Shown one piece after another: positions 62,040 through 64,000 of a stretch of DNA of 64,000 bases. Positions within the stretch are counted from its first letter, which is position 1. Each line of letters starts with the position of its first letter. The notes under the pieces are model-generated. The model saw only the letters and a list, made by a program, of their open reading frames with translations. It was not told where the DNA came from and did not search any database. The stretch comes from Cloeon dipterum (taxonomy: Eukaryota > Arthropoda > Insecta > Ephemeroptera > Baetidae), in NCBI RefSeq assembly GCF_949628265.1, contig NC_088786.1, positions 21,039,681 through 21,103,680 of the forward strand, written 5' to 3'. A program made the translations under genes and the position numbers.

Positions 62040-64000
62040 CTGAATTCCTTTAGCGCGGCTTGTGGATTTGATTGCGTCCCGAGCCTTTCATTGAGTGACC
62101 AAACATCAATTCAATGTTGAGTTTTGAAGAGATCATACTTCGCAAATAAATCGTAGATTTGTAGAGCAATCGGCAGCAATCAGAGTTGCGTTGCCGCCAC
62201 TGATGTCGACGGCTATGCAGTGTTTTCCCGGTTGAGGTTCTCCAGGCGCCCAAACCGGCTCTCTGACCAGTTTGTTGACGGTGCACCAGCCAAATGCTCC
62301 ATTGCAGCCGTAGTCCGTCCCAGACGTCCAGTATTTGCTGACTAGGTTTTTTCCGTTACCTAGGGCTTCAGACAAAGCACTATGTTTAAAATTCCTGTCT
62401 ATGCTTAATAATTTCATTCCAATGGTGCAACAGAACGAGATAGCATCGGACCACTGCGTAATTAATTATTGAATTTATTCATGTGCTCTGTCACTGAAAA
62501 TTTTACCGTCTTATTGTTAGCTGTATTACTAAACATGTAAGTCCGGTAATTGATGGTTTTCCAAGTACCATAATTCGATGGTTCTTTAATTGAAATAAAA
62601 TATATCACTTTTTTGGATACTTAAAGAACGCTTAATTCACTTGTAAGAAAATTATACTTTTTGTCTGGTGCGTATGAAAATAGAGATATCTAGACACCAT
62701 CACAACACATTCAGCTTTGTTCAATACATTATATAAAATAAACAAATATGTACATACATTTTTTTCACAAGTGAAACCAGGACAGCTTGGAGCAAAGCAC
62801 TTTGAAGGAGCCACCGTTGTTGTACCCTAACAAACAAAAATAATATAAAATTTCAAGAAGCAATAAGTAACAATCTCCAACCTTGCACGAAAAAACGAAT
62901 TTGTTGGTGCAATTCTTTTGTGTTAGCCCTGTCGTGTTCATATTTTTTAGGACAGACAGATGGACACAATCTCCAGACGAGGAATTGGGTGCAATTGCCC
63001 ACATAGAGGTGATGTTGGCGAACGTATCAGAGGTGTTGTAAAAATACCATTGGAATGAATTAGTGGCTAAAGCGCGCCGTCCTGACGTCCAGTAATTAAA
63101 GTTGTAGTACCAAATTTCCTCTGTGTGTTTAACCACGGAATTAATATGAAAGCACACATAACTTGATTTTAAAATACGTGTTGTGAAAATTTTGAAACAG
63201 TCAAAGATTTCGACGGTTTCAAACGCTAGGGGCCTCATTCCAATGCTATTGCATCTTATGGCGTTAGTTTCCCACGTCACCTTTCAAATTTCAGGATAAT
63301 ATTGATTTTTTATTCATTAAAATTTGAGTACAATTGATTTCCCAAATAGAAACTGTTCCCCACAGATTTGCCGCCATGTGCCATAGCGCTGTGGATCTGC
63401 GTTTCGGTCATTTTAATTTGAATCTAATCAAAAATTCAATCAGTACGAAATTATACCCATGAGATTTCCATTCGCGTCGAACAGAGAATTATTTTTCCCG
63501 AATGACGAAACAGATAAGTCGTAAGAGGACTAAAATCAAATTGACTTAAGATGCAAATATTCAGTATGATTATAATTATCAAATACTGCTGGCGGCATAG
63601 TCACAGTTTGTGGGGAAGACGGAATGGGAGATGTTGTAACTACTGTTGAAGTGCTACTTGAAACGTCGTTGGTTGAGATGATGCCCAACGATTCGGTGCT
63701 CATCGAGATCGTGCTAGTTGAAAATGAGATTATTGAGACCAAAAATTGATGTAACTTGGAGATAATGTTTGTCAAAGTGGTGCTCACATCGGTTCAGTTG
63801 ATGACTGGATTTAATGAAAAAAATTATTTTATACATAGTTAAAGCAATAATTAATTTTGTACGATCTGTTGCTCTGTATCTATTATCGGGTCTGCAGTTG
63901 ACTGGATTTAATTAAAAATTTATTTTATAGTCAAAGCAATATTTAATTTTTTACCACCTGTTGCTTTGTATCTGTGTTCGGGTCTGTAGTGCTTTCTGAA
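61471..64000 (-). CDS. Mosaic protein: Ser/Thr-rich stalk, two C-type lectin-like domains, C-terminal odorant-binding-protein-type domain (5' end beyond window)
   Basis: Exons (minus): 64000-63958 (partial), 63901-63863, 63804-63788, 63713-63587, 63529-63457, 63396-63332, 63280-63178, 63120-62882, 62826-62658 (or ending 62758), 62583-62507, 62453-62139, 62039-62006, 61954-61905, 61846-61814, 61756-61642, 61586-61471. All phases join, giving about 537 visible residues. First comes a Ser/Thr/Asp/Pro stalk (STADPIIDTEQQ and related). CTLD1 runs from RYGTWRQICGEQFLFG through CNSIGMRPLAFETVE and YWTSG to VFSCK. A linker with CFAPSCPGFTCEKN follows, then CTLD2, from NYGTWKTINY through WSDAISFCCTIG and YWTSGTDYGCNGAFGWC to RFICE. 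The last five exons form an OBP-type domain: DECAEIFNITE, KCFLKCLGESGG, VFNGRLVDEQVLKLVEYL, DECSKIQ, MDECDTVALVFQCG. Its spacing C1-X25-C2-X3-C3-X40-C4-X8-C5-X8-C6 is that of classical insect OBPs. Neither CTLD shows EPN/QPD plus WND, so calcium-dependent sugar binding is doubtful. A signal peptide is expected upstream but not visible. The junction at 62658/62583 is the least certain. Confidence 0.8.
63788..64000 (-). repeat. Tandem exon-intron unit of about 95 bp (two to three copies) in the lectin stalk
   Basis: Units starting near 63790, 63888 and 63980 share, on the minus strand, GACCCG, a GATACA(G/A)AGCAACAG block, (A/T)TTGCTTT(A/G)ACTAT and TTAAATCCAGTCA. Each unit therefore spans an acceptor, a short coding exon and a short intron. 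The encoded repeats are STTDPNTDTKQQ, STADPIIDTEQQ and a shortened SSTEP, all in frame. More copies may lie beyond the window edge. Confidence 0.75.

Noticed and set aside
63536..63787. Single open frame over the Ser/Thr-rich region as an independent gene
   Set aside because: It begins at GTG inside a donor site (GAT|GTGAGC) and crosses an intron; the spliced exons 63804-63788 and 63713-63587 join in phase to the CTLD exons instead.
1..64000. CRISPR arrays, bacterial operons or prophage
   Set aside because: No regularly spaced direct repeats with unique spacers, no Shine-Dalgarno-led gene clusters; gene structure is eukaryotic throughout.

Overview
This is animal nuclear DNA, almost certainly from an insect. 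The evidence is spliced genes with GT-AG introns, a paired-like homeobox gene split at the classical homeodomain codon 46/47, orthologs of metazoan TBC1D16 and SRRM2/Cwc21, and a six-cysteine odorant-binding-protein (PBP/GOBP) domain, a family known as hexapod-specific. Small introns are about 50-75 nt, while the developmental gene has introns of 7-13 kb. The species cannot be fixed from sequence alone; a mayfly-like paleopteran is a weak guess based on the general look of the lectin family. No bacterial, phage, CRISPR or rRNA features are present.

Layout: 1-9.3 kb is non-coding DNA upstream of unc-4. 9.3-31.1 kb (+) is the Unc-4/UNCX homeobox gene in three exons, with introns of 13.2 and 7.5 kb. 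31.1-54.8 kb is a gene desert in which CpG-rich, low-complexity blocks alternate with AT-rich, decayed blocks; the repeats I could identify sit in the AT-rich blocks. 54.9-55.9 kb (-) is a compact SRRM2/Cwc21-type spliceosome gene. It is head-to-head with a complete 11-exon TBC1D16 Rab-GAP gene (+, 56.3-59.7 kb), and the two probably share a bidirectional promoter. 59.7-60.7 kb holds convergent 3' ends. 60.7-64.0 kb (-) is a C-type-lectin locus running off the right edge.

The most unusual item is the lectin locus. I could join its exons phase by phase into a secreted-type mosaic: a Ser/Thr/Asp/Pro-rich stalk built from tandemly duplicated mini-exons, two C-type lectin-like domains (CTLDs), and then a complete C-terminal odorant-binding-protein-type domain (C1-X25-C2-X3-C3-X40-C4-X8-C5-X8-C6). 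A third CTLD module with its own stop codon lies just downstream, in a splice phase compatible with several upstream exons. Three dispersed repeat families and several foldback elements are also present.

The housekeeping pair (splicing factor and Rab-GAP), the developmental regulator and the lectin gene show no functional connection beyond being neighbours.
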